DNA of 60,000 nucleotides from Hydractinia symbiolongicarpus (GCF_029227915.1 NC_079885.1:17373001-17433000); one strand, 5' to 3'. Positions 25,701-33,463 are shown, counted from the first letter of the stretch. Made by a program: numbers and translations. The notes: generated from the sequence alone by a model not told the origin.

Positions 25701-28700
25701 GCTCTTTTAGGTGCGGAACATGCTATGTTGATCAGAGCCCTAATTAAAGAGATTTTTTTAGTTGACATACCAATTATCTGTATATCAGACAATAAATCGC
25801 TTGTGGAAGCAGTCAAACAAACCAACAGCATAGAAGATAAACGATTGTATATTAATATTTGTGCACTTCATGAGATGGTCGAAAAAGGAGAAATCCGGGA
25901 ACTCATTCTTACGAAATCAAGTGATCAGATTGCTGACTGCCTTACAAAAGGCACTGCTTTAGCTGAAAGCCTGCTTCGTATACTATCCGGTAGGGAACAG
26001 TTGAAATACCGTTAGGTTTTGGTTAATTATAACAAATACAACAGTACGCCAAATGACACTTCCAAATGTTTGATGACATTGTGTTCCTGCTTCTTGCAGA
26101 TTCTTTTGTTTAAAATACTTTATGATTCTTGTTTTATTGAGAGAGAATGTATAGTGGCAAGATTGTCATTATGTTCAGTATAACTTTTAGGTTTAGATGT
26201 ACAGCTTTATGCCATAATTAAGAATAAAGATCTGTTTACAAAAACTAGCTACTTTCATAGCAGAAAAGTATTTATCACATTGATTACAAAACCATTTACT
26301 TAAAAAAGGATTTACTACGTTAATCACACACAAAACCATTTATTCACATATATACTCACTAAGAAAGCATTGTCGCTTCCTTCGTTGTTTTCAGTTTTTT
26401 TTTTTGAGTCATTATTTTAAGTGGGAGGAGAAAAACTTGCTGTATAACTTTAAAACAACACAAGTATATTCTGATCAAAGTTTTTTAAAAAAACCCAATA
26501 CTTTTTTTCTTTTTCAATAACGATTTCCTCTCTCTCTCCAAAACACGACTATGGGGATCAGTTTTTCTTGTGTTGAATGTTATTTTCATCTATTTATATC
26601 TTTGCAATCACATTTATATAGCATATTGAAATGATTTGCTTCTGGTAATAGAGCAGTATGGCAGGTAGCATATAAAGGTGTTGACATGTATTTCACAAGC
26701 TAGTGCCCAGGACTAAATTGATAAACGCTGTTAAAACAGTAAAAAATGTTAAATGATATTAATTTTTTCTTTTCTTTTTTATATTTGCTACTTTCAAACA
26801 ACAGGTGCCCACGAAAATGTGAAAAAAATTTTAAAGAATACAAAGACACATGAAACTTTGTCCTCCCATTACTTCCACTCATTTTATTATGCACACTATG
26901 ATTGGTAAGATGAAAATGGATGTCTGAACGTTATTTCCATCACCATCTTATATGGTAAACTAACAAGTTTAAGTTTCTGCTGGCAGTGGCAACCAACATA
27001 AATCCAGTGGCAAAACAATTATCTGCTATGAGTTGATAATCTGTTTCTTGTCAACACAGTATCATCATTTTACTTTTTAACCTAAATATTTTTACTCGTT
27101 AGTTCTTCTCTCTTAGTGAGTGGGAGTGCTTCAAATGACACTAAATAAGTTTCAACAATGTTCCATTAACTTAAACCGCCTAAAATGTACTCACAGCAAG
27201 GGAGCCACAGGTTAGCTTTTTAGGTGTTCTTCCAGCATTACTCGGAATAACAAAAGCATTTTTCGTATTTTGTTTCTTAGAAAACAGCTCTTCATCGTTT
27301 GTTACATCATTGGTGTTTGTTTTCAGCTTTTTCTCAAAACTAGTTTCGTGAAGCCCCTCTGATGAATGACGTTTGTTAATTCTTGTTTTTTCTGGTGACA
27401 AGTTGTGTTCATTCTAAAATGAATTTTAAAACAAGATATTGTTATTCACAAATAATTTCTATAAAAAAACTTTAACCTCCGTTACTATTTTAACATACAA
27501 AACCTACATTCCATTTTCAATGTTTGCTGCTGGCCCTGTGTGGTGTGCACACACCAAACAAACTAAGATACTCAGACTTTCTTTCATTCACAGAAGTTAA
27601 AGATAAAACAATTGTATTATTATTTGTAAATGTACTGAGAAGCGATTAGCAAAAAATATGCTTCGTTTTAAAATTAAATCAAATCTTTTAAATTTAATTT
27701 TATACACATTTTTACAAAATTTATACCTAAGTTATACTACTTGTGGGATCTGTACATTGAAACACAACAGTTGGCGGCATAAAAATCTGATTTTAGCGTG
27801 TGTACCACTGTAACGAAATAGCAGTGACATATTCTAGCCCTGTAAATCAGCTGGGTCAACTTTGCAAGTAACCCACTGAACTGCTGTCTGTAGACAATAA
27901 AATGAAGTTAGAAATCTGAAATCCTCCTATTAGTTGTAGGTGTAACTTGCAAAATTTTTATCCGGTTAAAGGGGCTCCAAATTATTATGACCATGACTAC
28001 TATTAACGTCATTCCAAGCTCGTTCCAGGCGAGTATCAAGGATAAAACTTCGCCGATTAAATCTGTCCCAGTAGGAAACCATTTGCTAAAATGTCACAAT
28101 ACTCAATGGAGACTGACATGTGTAATATACTAGGAAAATCAGATACAACACTAAATGAACAAGGAAGTACAAAGGTTGTCTAGCCCAACTCTGGTCCTCT
28201 GAATGTATTTTATTCATCACAAGTAATAGAGAGCATGGGTTCAATACATTCCTTCCTTCTTTTAACCCTTCCAGGAAACTTGAAGAAACAAAAACTACTG
28301 TACAATATCATTACTGATGTTGATGTTGGACCAGACTGGTCTGTGAAAGGTATCCCCAATATAATGGTGTTTAGAAGTTTGTGGCATGCCTTAAATCTAG
28401 ATACTTTAACAATGCCCAGAACATTCCAAATTTAATTTGATTAAACAGTTTGTCTTATCTGACTAAATGGTTGGTAGTAATTTTACCAGTAGAGATCCCT
28501 GAACTGGTTACCATATCCAATAAAAGTAAAAATGGAATGTTGTTTTAGACAATGTGGTCAAGAATGCATAAAAAGGTGTTGCATACTGTGTACATGGAAG
28601 CTTACATTCGAAGTGTACTGTACATGTCCATAACACCTAGAAATTATACTTGTCACACTTCTTTATTACCAGAAACAAATTTTTCCATGTGCTCAATTTA

Positions 28701-31700
28701 ATTGCCAAGATATAAATAATTAAAATAACAAAAGAAAAAATGTTTTCCAGGATTGTGTAGAGCATAGGAGGCATGGAAATTGTGATTGTGTTAGGAGTGC
28801 GTCGAAATAAGGAGTACTGTGAGCAATAGAAATAAAACAATTTTAACTCTATATGTGAAAAAGAACTAAGCAATAAATAGAAGGTAAAATTTCGGTACAT
28901 GATCTTATATGCAGCTACATTAATGCAATCGTTCTCTTTCGTTGGCACTATTTTTTGCTGAGTAGTGATCTTAAATACATAAGCAAAACAATGCGATGAA
29001 TTTCTTCTTCATGGAGTGACGCCACCCATGTTCCTACTACAAACTCTTACAATTATGTAATTGTCCAATAGTGATACATAACACAATATGGGTAGATGAT
29101 ATATGCATGTTTTCTGTTTCATCTTAAACCAATTAACCTGATTTCAACCTCAATCAATTCCTATTTCTGCCAATTGTAGTAACCTTTTTTTAGTTAAATA
29201 TGCCAGTAAAGAGGTTCTTAAAAAGGTTAAGCAGATTGAAAACTCAAATATATAATAAATTACTAACAACATTACTTTTTTTTATTAAAATCATGTATAA
29301 CAAAAGTTTTTTTGGTAGACCTCAGCTTTTGAAGAACAAGCATAAAGAGCATCTAAGAAAAGTTCAGCAAGACAGTTTGGTTTATAAACAAATTACAGTA
29401 CAGTCCAGATGTAAGCGTACGCGTACGCTCAAGTTTCACACCTTTTTCTCGGAGGCGGTAGTTGTTTGTCTTTTGTTCTTATTAATTATCTTGCGAGTCT
29501 TGTAAGTCATTAACTTGCGCGTAATAAACAAAAGATTATTGAAGAAAAAATAGCTTATTATAACTGCGCGTAACTATTGTTAAATAGTGTTAACATAACT
29601 ATTCCCAATAGCATAATTGCAAATGTTATCAACTCTATCAATGTGACACGAAGAGTCATTGTTTAATATTTTTATTAAACAAAAGTTTTGCGTGGAAACT
29701 AAATAAACTAGCGAGAAGGCATTGTTGGTTGCGCGGGTTAAATAAAGCTTTTAAGCGATAGAAATTATTATAGTTTAACAAATATTGAAACTTTAATTTT
29801 GATAGAAAAGCTATTTTAGATCGTGTTTTTTATAAGTTTAAGAAGGAAAAACGGCGATAGAAATGTTTTTTTAGATCGCATTTTAAAAGTTTAAAAACGA
29901 ATAGCGGCTATAAAATTTTTTTTTTTAGATTGCATTTTAAAAGTTTAAAAACGAAAAACGGCGATAGAAATGTTTTTTTAGATCAGCTTTTCAAAATTTA
30001 AGAACGAAAAGCGGCGATAGAAATGTTTTTTTAAATCGCATTTTAAAAGTTTAAAAACAAAAAACGGCGATAGAAATGTTTTTTAGATCGCATTTTAAAA
30101 GTTTAAAAAGAAAAAACGGCGGTAGAAATGTTTTTTTAGATCAGCTTTTCAAAATTTAAGAACGAAAAGCGGCGATAGAAATGTTTTTTTAGATTGCATT
30201 TTAAAAGTTTAAAAACGAAAAACAGCGATAGAAATGTTTTTTAGATCGCCTTTTCAAAATTTAAGAACGAAAAGCGGCGATAGAAATGTTTTTTTAAATC
30301 GCATTTTAAAAGTTTAAAAACAAAAAACGGCGATAGAAATGTTTTTTAGATCGCATTTTAAAAGTTTAAAAAGAAAAAACGGCGGTAGAAATGTTTTTTT
30401 AGATCAGCTATTCAAAATTTAAGAACGAAAAGCGGCGATAGAAATGTTTTTTTAGATCGCATTTTAAAAGTTTAAAAACAAAAAACGGCTATAGAAAAGC
30501 TTCGTTATATCACATTTTAAAAGTTTAATAACGAAGACGGGCGATTAGATTTTTTCTTTCTTCGGTATTAAAATTTAATTTGTTTTCGAAATCCTATCGC
30601 GAAGGGAAAAGTCCCGAACGTAGGATTTTTCCGTTTGCGTTGCTAAACGTTGCTTTTTATAAAAAGAACTTTTAAAAGTTTCGCATGTTAAAAAATATGT
30701 TTCGACGATAAAGAAATATTACTAAAAGTAGCATTAGTTTTTTTTAAATATTTAGATCATTGGATTTGTTGTATTTTAAAAGAGCTTGTGTTTTTTAAAT
30801 AAATCGAGATTAAAATCGCGTTACTATAATTAGTTTCGTTGTTAAAAAAAATAAAAATTCAATGGCCTTCGCGTTTATTTTTTTCTCGCGCAGAGTATTT
30901 TTTTTAAACAATGTTTCTTGCTATGCTTTTGTTTTTAACACGAAGCAATTATTTTCGCGCAATTTGAAAGGAACTCGCTATCCTATTGTTTTTTTTAATG
31001 AAAGCAATTATTTTTGCAAGTTGAGCGTACGCGTACGCTTACATCTGGACTGTACTGTATGAGCAAATTTTGTCAATAGACAGGTAGTATGCCTATTTTG
31101 CTTGGGCTTACCTTTTCAACAAGTGGTGCACGGACTGGTTTTAAAGGACTTTGAGAATATGACACAAGATAGCCTTGTCTTTTATTTTGAGCTGCTTCTT
31201 TTCTTGCCTGAGTACGCTCCAACAGCTTCTAAAGTTAAGGAATAAACACATTAACTAGAACTAGGAGAGACATAAACATAGGCAAAAGCTTAAAAAAAAA
31301 ACTGACATATTGTATAATAAAATAACAACATCCATGACAACACCACTGTTACTTAAGGTGCAAGGTAAACAAAAGTTTGTTTATGAAATAAAAAATAGAA
31401 CAAAAATATTTGAATTTTATGTGTCCAAAGTAGTATGAATTAAATTTTATGTTATAGAGCACAGTGTAAAAGATAATGCCTAAAAAGTTTAAAAAAAAAC
31501 CTGGCTGCAGCAAATCTTTTACACACAGCACAATCACTCTTACGAATAATTCATCAAAAATTCTGCATAGAATTTTTTCAAGTTTTATTCTATTGGTCAT
31601 TTTATTTTTAAGTGGAAATGTAAAATAAGCAAAACAGAAGGGATCTCAGGAGCTGCCATTTTACAATCTTGGTTTTTGTTGTTAACACAAATCATAGCAT

Positions 31701-32949
31701 TAAATTTAATTGGATTTGCATTGCATAAAAACCATATACAAATTCGTTGTCACCAGTTATAGATGAATTTCTTAGTTTACATTTTCAGTGGTAAGCTCTT
31801 TCGGCTCTGGTATCTGCGTAGGAGGGAAAAAGATGGAGGCGCTACGTGAAGCTAAGGTATTTCAATCCATTACATCACAAAAAGGTATTGTTTAGGGCAA
31901 AAGGCATCAGTCTACACTCAATAATAGATTAAAACCTCAAAGGATGTTTCCATAAGAAAAAAACAAATCCTAGCATCTTTATTGCTACACAAAATGCCAG
32001 AGCTCAAAAAGTGATTGTATTAAGCTTAAACAATGTCACATTTTGTTCTACTGCAAGACAACCAAACACAACCATAAGAAGCTTCAATGCCTATTTTGTT
32101 TTCAAACCATCAAGACATGATTAGAAATGCTCAAACAACAACACATTTTGTCGTAAGGATACCTTTGCGCAAAGAAACAGACTAAAAAGGACCTCAGTTC
32201 ACCTAACACCTGCATCTTTTTGCCTGCCACGCAATTGTTAAAGCCAAAGGGGCTGACTGCAAAAAATGTAAACATTAAAAAAGGTCTATGAATGATAATC
32301 AGAATAACTAGCTATATAAATATTAACATTCATTGAAATATGTAAAAAAAATTATCAAATCAAGGTAAGAAGATATTTACATCACCGCATACCTTGATAA
32401 ACCCTTAAAGAACACCTCATTCGCATCTAACTGACATTGACTAGCTTATGTTATGAATGATTGGTTTGTATCATTATGATAAAGTGTGCTGAGTCTACTT
32501 TCTCCTTCCTCTTTCACTCTCTCTTTCTCTTACTTTATCTTTTCCTTTTCTTCTTCTATTCTCTATTTTAATTTTAATTTAATTCTTGTTTGGTTCTAAA
32601 ACATCAACTACAGTTTTCAATCCTAGATCCTATGTGTTTTTAACAATGTATATTTACAGAGTATATTTTTATTGCATAGAACCGTTAACAACATGAAATA
32701 AACTTTTGATAGATTCAGGCTAGGTAATGCTGCTAGTTAAAAGTTAAAACCTACCTGAGTAAATGGGTCTAAATTACTCATTTTAATATATCCTTCTTGT
32801 ATTTTCTTCCTTGATTGAAATATACCTCTAATGTAATTTGGTGTACACGGAATGCTAAGTCTCTGGAGGCTACTTATTTGACGATAATGTGCATTAGAAT
32901 TTTCGTTTATCAGATCGTTGTTTTGAATTTTCAGGCGGTTTTGTGGCAT
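398..32949 (-). CDS. anln: anillin, 3' end beyond the left edge (spliced gene)
   Basis: Anillin is the scaffold of the cytokinetic ring; it links RhoA, septins, actin and myosin II. Twelve coding exons are placed by splice sites and phase: 32755-32781 (or from 32949), 31112-31228, 27195-27413, 15321-15506, 11537-11770, 8616-9539, 5812-5874, 3363-3584, 1577-1715, 1352-1468, 536-592, 398-451. Phases agree at every assigned junction (0 up to the exon starting at 1715, then 1). The N-terminus MSNLDPFTQ followed by KLLERTQARKE matches the conserved anillin start (MDPFTEKLLERTRAR). QTSQALN, ERLLLLA and IKLPLHHDFV match the start of the anillin homology region. About 786 residues are visible; the rest of the homology region and the PH domain should lie left of position 1. 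A short exon between 3363 and 1715 may be missing from this model. The in-frame ATG at 32949 is an alternative start, but homology and the promoter-like motifs favour 32781. The introns are full of transposons. Confidence 0.88.
3363..3584 (-). CDS. anln: anillin exon with Ser-rich linker
   Basis: The exon is 74 codons, phase 0 at both ends, with acceptor TTTAG and donor GTAAGA. It encodes a basic and serine-rich linker (KKLRRSVSFSEGQ) and ends with DIVYSKRDQIQ. The end resembles the vertebrate DLLYSIDAYRSQ segment that precedes the anillin homology region. RRSVSF looks like a basophilic kinase site, which is inference only. Confidence 0.75.
4540..5545 (-). mobile_element. non-LTR retrotransposon 3' fragment (reverse transcriptase)
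   Basis: Read on the minus strand, 5545-5290 gives RT motifs: HVSVHQGSVLSPLL, then LLYAGHLVLIAESMEEFLKR, where the YADD box has become YAGH. Further down come NVTKSKVV, SCYLGDMLGSGGG and, near 4800-4650, RLSWLGHLERM and KPRGRPRKTW. These are typical of animal RTE/Jockey-like LINEs. Stops and frame changes interrupt it, and the upstream RT and endonuclease are absent (5' truncated near 5545). It is antisense to nothing in the window: it lies in anillin intron 7 in the same strand sense as the gene. Confidence 0.75.
5812..5874 (-). CDS. anln: small anillin exon
   Basis: A 21-codon, phase-0 exon bounded by GCAG and GTAATA. It encodes a basic stretch with EMKKKKIFRSLHDV. The phases fit the exons on both sides. 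There is no clear match to vertebrate anillin here, so assignment rests on splice signals, phase and codon character. Confidence 0.55.
5875..8615. other. anillin intron 6, no gene recognised
   Basis: AT-rich intronic sequence. Apart from the tandem duplication at 7147-7325 I see no coding exon, RNA gene or clear transposon ends. Short open frames at 8083-8509 have no recognisable motif. Confidence 0.6.
7147..7325. repeat. imperfect tandem duplication, about 92-bp unit
   Basis: Two adjacent copies share aaggttttaa, ttgtcaatgcaaggaagaat and atttttagc-aagt with a few substitutions, and both end in a taaaag/tagaag then gtttttttac-like stretch. It looks like a recent local duplication inside anillin intron 6. 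Confidence 0.7.
8616..9539 (-). CDS. anln: anillin large central exon
   Basis: The largest exon (308 codons, phase 0 at both ends; acceptor TGTAG, donor GTAGGT). It starts AKRDSASVNDKMSIFEKKM and holds a charged, probably disordered region. A repeated KKEER-x-ATPKK / SETPKK pattern (several TP sites, roughly residues 115-165 of the exon) would suit CDK phosphorylation and nuclear import. It ends with KPPRISHFQTDFPPTYQEY. In vertebrates this part of anillin carries the actin- and myosin-binding segments; specific binding sites cannot be assigned here. Confidence 0.8.
9862..10330. mobile_element. MITE-like element with AATAAGCCCCC motifs
   Basis: GC-rich motifs AATAAGCCCCC occur four times in 9892-9970, once in inverted orientation, and again as ATAAGCCCCCC near 10298. 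They flank about 300 bp of AT-rich filler. A 34-bp perfect palindrome (9938-9971) forms part of the left end. The exact ends are not resolved. It lies in anillin intron 5. Confidence 0.5.
11537..11770 (-). CDS. anln: anillin exon with charged helix
   Basis: The exon is 78 codons, phase 0 at both ends, with acceptor CACAG and donor GTATTT. It begins AVQNEAKSQSRSYQE, has a Ser/Asn/Glu-rich middle and ends in a predicted charged helix (LEKQKQIEERTKRIIKDRK). It sits between the coiled exon at 15321-15506 and the large exon, as expected for the disordered N-terminal half of anillin. Confidence 0.72.
12191..12690 (-). pseudogene. hAT transposase C-terminal (dimerisation) fragment
   Basis: A 161-residue open frame on the minus strand holds FPNLCMLAELFLCLSASNST followed by VERAFSLLTLLLSNRRLSM and IENLLCINLN. 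This is the hAT dimerisation block (leucine-rich, then S-x-VERAFS, then a conserved R). It ends in an acidic Ser/Asp tail. The catalytic part upstream is absent, so this is a remnant, in anillin intron 4. No terminal repeats were found. Confidence 0.7.
14445..15029 (+). mobile_element. short TIR element with P2X7-C-like ORF remnant
   Basis: The ends are inverted: AAAGGAGAACTA at the left and its imperfect reverse complement TAATTCTCCTT at the right. Inside, plus-strand reading gives MEDSSSSFAISDVEYSSDSS starting at 14562, later YMNEPLDE, then after breaks LKNLYWCSYTC, and ITPHPGF followed by a stop and ITVLKTA. These pieces resemble the N-terminus and the cysteine-rich P2X7 intracellular-domain-like block seen in cnidarian transposon-linked proteins. 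Several stops show decay. Family assignment is from memory. Confidence 0.5.
15321..15506 (-). CDS. anln: anillin exon with charged coiled segment
   Basis: The exon is 62 codons, phase 0 at both ends (acceptor TCTAG, donor GTATTC). It encodes an almost continuous charged helix: SRLASLRDDYNEKVQLDLEE, then EEQRRHNE, EERKQEHLRMQEEERARR and KIFGKSRLTQ. The SRL start and the EQRR core resemble the vertebrate segment SRLEATAASS...KLAEQRRRW. Intron 3 upstream (15507-27194) carries the Copia element. Confidence 0.75.
15708..16175. mobile_element. MITE with hAT-like CAGGGTTCAGAGT ends
   Basis: The left end reads CAGGGTTCAGAGTGGC and the right end is its reverse complement over 13 bp (ACTCTGAACCCTG). 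Subterminal runs of TTTTTCCCTG(A/G) repeat through the element, as in many hAT MITEs. No clean 8-bp target duplication remains (A-rich flanks). Length 468 bp; anillin intron 3. Confidence 0.7.
16422..16730. mobile_element. truncated copy of the 22114-24755 element end
   Basis: From GGGATCGTCTCAAAATG onwards this follows, with substitutions, the reverse complement of the right end of the 2.6-kb TTA element: TTTGTATGTTTTTTCGTA, then AAAGTACTTC, GATACAAACTT, TTTGAACAAAGTAAA, TTGCTATACGAACTTGAAAC and CAATACGAAAC. There is no opposite end nearby, so it is a solo end or truncated copy. It lies 130 bp upstream of the Copia element. Confidence 0.7.
16860..16936 (+). repeat. left LTR of the Copia element (77 bp)
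   Basis: Starts TGTCATTATG, ends TGTTTACA, preceded by AAAAC (16855-16859). It is very short for an LTR. Confidence 0.9.
17150..17790 (+). pseudogene. Copia gag remnant
   Basis: Gag reading starts near 16990 (MPQFSEDVDFDAWVYALELW) and continues after stops as VIIKFVNELKELYGITEDQ, then MVPSLTYDSMKKQIKAIYNQ (from 17432) and a basic, Gly-rich stretch. A zinc knuckle follows (C-HH-stop-KSIM-H-FTND-C), with a TGA in place of one Cys. The protein would coat the genomic RNA. Stops in the first 250 bp and a frame change near 17240-17340 disable it. Confidence 0.75.
17820..18500 (+). pseudogene. Copia protease and integrase zinc-finger remnant
   Basis: ALLDSG (the D-S/T-G catalytic motif) is followed at once by a TGA. 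The next 400 bp encode the rest of the protease region (open frame 18007-18381: TDVVDCELPLLLSKQS, LDFVNDKVTMFGRDI). The integrase HHCC finger then spans a frame change: KLHKQFGHP, then VTNSCDTCSRYMKARSRP. The integrase sequence stops after ARSRPI, where the next insertion or deletion begins. Confidence 0.75.
18470..20820 (-). mobile_element. hAT-type element with BED transposase, inserted in Copia integrase
   Basis: Minus-strand frames, broken three times, give one transposase. BED finger: EQWLKDDRFKAWLQSDKS, ARCKLCDIDFNLSN and HSTGKKH (20368-19979). Then DFKLGKTKCTYLINFGLAPY and SFDESLN (19957-19670). Then a middle part (19668-19366), and a C-terminal block with LSHSQSAVEQGFSINKELL (19313-18903). 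This is a widespread cnidarian/fish hAT-like family. A candidate left end, CAGGGTGGCCACAG, starts at 18519, and TTCCATGACTTTTCC repeats follow it. No matching right end was found before Copia sequence resumes near 20830, so the element is truncated or its right end has drifted. Confidence 0.75.
20830..21130 (+). pseudogene. Copia integrase core, C-terminal part
   Basis: Reading resumes with TAAEAPWSNGVCERHNA, which holds the last catalytic Glu (ER-H) of the DDE core, then ALHNNRGFSPNQLVFGRNPN. The first two catalytic Asp residues are absent, so the insertion at 18.5-20.8 kb was accompanied by loss of part of the core. Confidence 0.8.
22301..24021. mobile_element. THAP-encoding element, third level of nesting
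   Basis: The ends AAGGGGAACTCCAGT and (reverse complement of the right) AAGGGGCACTCCATT bound 1.7 kb. On the plus strand, from ATG at 22593, the reading MVNCSAFRCTNR, EVSFHGIPSAKKK, then (after one stop) FTDSSFKRDLQE is a THAP zinc finger, although the second C-x2-H pair is only partly kept. On the minus strand (about 23745-23575) an unbroken piece reads DEDYNLENIESDN, then TKLQPHNFKPL. It resembles the start of P2X7-C-like transposon proteins. Both genes are truncated. The target duplication was not settled (TTAA-like flanks). Confidence 0.65.
22593..22810 (+). pseudogene. THAP-domain ORF remnant
   Basis: The THAP domain is a C2CH DNA-binding zinc finger used by P-element, Kolobok and related transposases. 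Seen here: initiator Met, C-x4-C (NCSAFRC), the conserved FHGIP turn, Trp (IYIW), the AHF/SFKRDL tail. One TGG-TAA interrupts it after KELKNG. Nothing catalytic follows, so only the binding domain remains. Confidence 0.6.
24160..24410. repeat. tandem array, about 59-bp unit, 4 to 5 copies
   Basis: Units share TTTAAAAATCATGAAAAC, then GGATCGTAGAAA, then AAAAAGATCGCCGTAGAT with few changes. It lies near the right end of the TTA element. A TTAGGGATCGTCTC sequence just before it (24147) echoes the element's own terminus, so the array may mark an internal end. Confidence 0.75.
26164..26240 (+). repeat. right LTR of the Copia element (77 bp)
   Basis: Matches the left LTR at 74 of 77 positions and is followed by AAAAC (26241-26245), the second copy of the target duplication. 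The polypurine tract before it is weak. Confidence 0.9.
27195..27413 (-). CDS. anln: anillin exon 3
   Basis: The exon is 73 codons, phase 0, with acceptor TTTTAG and donor GTGAGT. It encodes a polar, Lys/Asn-rich segment starting NEHNLSPEKTRINKRHSSEG and ending LTCGSLA. SPEK and RTPKK are possible CDK sites. Basic clusters fit the nuclear-import segment found near the anillin N-terminus, which is inference. Confidence 0.72.
27414..29395. other. anillin intron 2, left part
   Basis: AT-rich intron. An open frame at 28235-28435 (plus strand) has coding-like composition (IITDVDVGPDWSVKG) but no recognised family and no splice context, so I do not call it a gene. Confidence 0.5.
29396..31057. mobile_element. 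mariner-like TIR element carrying a minisatellite
   Basis: Perfect 37-bp inverted ends (29396-29432 and 31021-31057) start CAGTACAGTCCAGATG and include the self-complementary GCGTACGCGTACGC. TA flanks both ends (29394-29395 and 31058-31059), the Tc1/mariner target. There is no transposase. Most of the interior is the tandem array at 29810-30510. It lies in anillin intron 2. Confidence 0.85.
29810..30510. repeat. minisatellite, about 53-bp unit with 263-bp higher-order period
   Basis: Thirteen units each contain CGGCGATAGAAATG or a one-base variant. Two unit types alternate: one with TCGCATTTTAAAAGTTTAAA, one with TCAGCTTTTCAAAATTTAAG. The order of types repeats as a five-unit block: GATC(AG/GC)CTTTTC at 29981 recurs at 30244, and GATCAGCT at 30139 recurs at 30402, both 263 bp apart. 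Confidence 0.85.
31112..31228 (-). CDS. anln: anillin exon 2 (conserved N-terminal motif)
   Basis: The exon is 39 codons, phase 0, with acceptor CTTTAG and donor GTAAGC. It starts KLLERTQARKEAAQNKRQG, which aligns without gaps to the KLLERTRARRENLQRK segment just after MDPFTE in vertebrate anillin. This motif, with exon 1, is the strongest N-terminal evidence for the gene identity. The TIR of the minisatellite element ends only 55 bp downstream of the donor, inside intron 2. Confidence 0.85.
31765..32275. repeat. dispersed repeat, copy 1
   Basis: Shares an ordered series of blocks with 35565-35880 in direct orientation: GTAAGCTCTTT(C/T)GGCTCTG, GATGG(A/T)GGC-CTA-GTGAAGC, CTACACTCAATAATAG, TAAAACCTCAAA, CCTGCCACGCAA. 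There is no coding sequence. The family is unknown. Confidence 0.65.
32755..32949 (-). CDS. anln: anillin first coding exon
   Basis: The exon ends CAG|GTAGGT at 32755. The codons MSNLDPFTQ (ATG at 32781-32779) match the conserved MDPFTE start. The frame stays open upstream to another ATG at 32949, which would add 56 residues with no recognised homology. Two inverted CCAAT motifs lie at 32948-32963, one overlapping the upstream ATG, so transcription probably begins downstream of it and the start is more likely at 32781. Confidence 0.75.
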
Positions 32950-32963
32950 TGGGCTTTGATTGG
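32922..32963 (-). promoter_or_regulatory. candidate anillin promoter: two CCAAT boxes and a CHR-like motif
   Basis: On the minus strand, CCAAT occurs at 32963-32959 and 32952-32948. A CHR-like hexamer (TTCAAA, plus-strand TTTGAA) lies at 32922-32927, followed about 140 bp later by the preferred start. CCAAT plus CHR is the arrangement of G2/M genes bound by NF-Y and MuvB in animals, which would fit anillin. Short motifs in AT-rich DNA arise by chance, so this is suggestive only. Confidence 0.35.
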
Positions 32964-32999
32964 TTCGATTTTTGCCACAACAGCGCTTCTGCGTTATTT

Positions 33000-33463
33000 A
33001 CTTATTTATTTTGTTTACAATTTTCAAACTGAAAAACCTATAATGGCGCATTAGGTGCGTCTAGTAAGGCCGTCTAGTAAAAGCAAGACGTGAAGTGAAG
33101 TATAGGTGTTTGGTTATGATAACACCTACGATACCACCTATATAACTGATAATTACATTACAACAAAGAAACAACTAGCAAATGTTTGCAAAGGTTCTCC
33201 GTCCGTGTATAGCGTACTAGCTGAAGGACCCGGCGTCTAAACAAACGCCCAGTTAGGCCACATTATGTAACTGTGTTTTACCTGGCGTTCAACACACCCT
33301 GTGGAAGGATTAACAAAAACCCTACACTGTTCCAAACATTCAGATGAAGGGCTTAGTACAGGTATTCTTCTGGCAAAAAAGTATGTGGCTAGGTTTTTAA
33401 CCAACAGGATTATTGCATGTTCGGGAGCAAAACTGTGGCCAAAAATGTTCCTAAAACAGAAGC
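33000..33463. other. intergenic, upstream of anillin
   Basis: No gene recognised. The minus-strand frame at 33237-33536 has no known motif and runs into the MITE end at 33464. Confidence 0.5.

Larger units (their letters stand above)
21990..26015 (+). pseudogene. Copia reverse transcriptase and RNase H, split by insertion
   Basis: RT begins around 22020 (EVKDKGQDIITTRWVITEK), is interrupted at 22114, and resumes at 24759 with VARGFEGT. It continues through DIKAAFLQG-like sequence (24870), an open frame 24987-25346 with the catalytic CHVDDCFFVGSD, and NFLGLEF. RNase H follows, with SDNKSLVEAVKQTNSIEDKR and the conserved end QIADCLTKG (25653-26015). It carries several stops. Confidence 0.85.
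16860..26240 (+). mobile_element. Copia LTR retrotransposon, decayed, with nested insertions
   Basis: Two 77-bp LTRs (16860-16936 and 26164-26240) begin TG, end CA and differ at 3 positions. Perfect 5-bp duplications (AAAAC) flank the whole. A primer-binding site (TGGTAGCAGAGG, the Copia half-tRNA-iMet type) follows the left LTR. Domains run in Copia order: Gag with a CCHC knuckle whose second Cys is TGA (about 17688-17730), protease (ALLDSG, 17830), integrase zinc finger (LHKQFGHP ... CDTC), integrase core end (PWSNGVCERHN, 20910), reverse transcriptase (21990-25340) and RNase H ending 26015. RT contains CHVDDCFF. Many stops and frameshifts show it is inactive. Insertions occupy about 18500-20820 and 22114-24755. 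It lies in anillin intron 3, antisense to the gene. Confidence 0.92.

Noticed and set aside
28235-28435. Possible exon (IITDVDVGPDWSVKG)
   Set aside because: No homologue recognised, it is on the opposite strand to anillin, and there is no matching neighbour exon.
29810-30510. CRISPR-like array
   Set aside because: Whole units vary together and form a minisatellite; there are no unique spacers.
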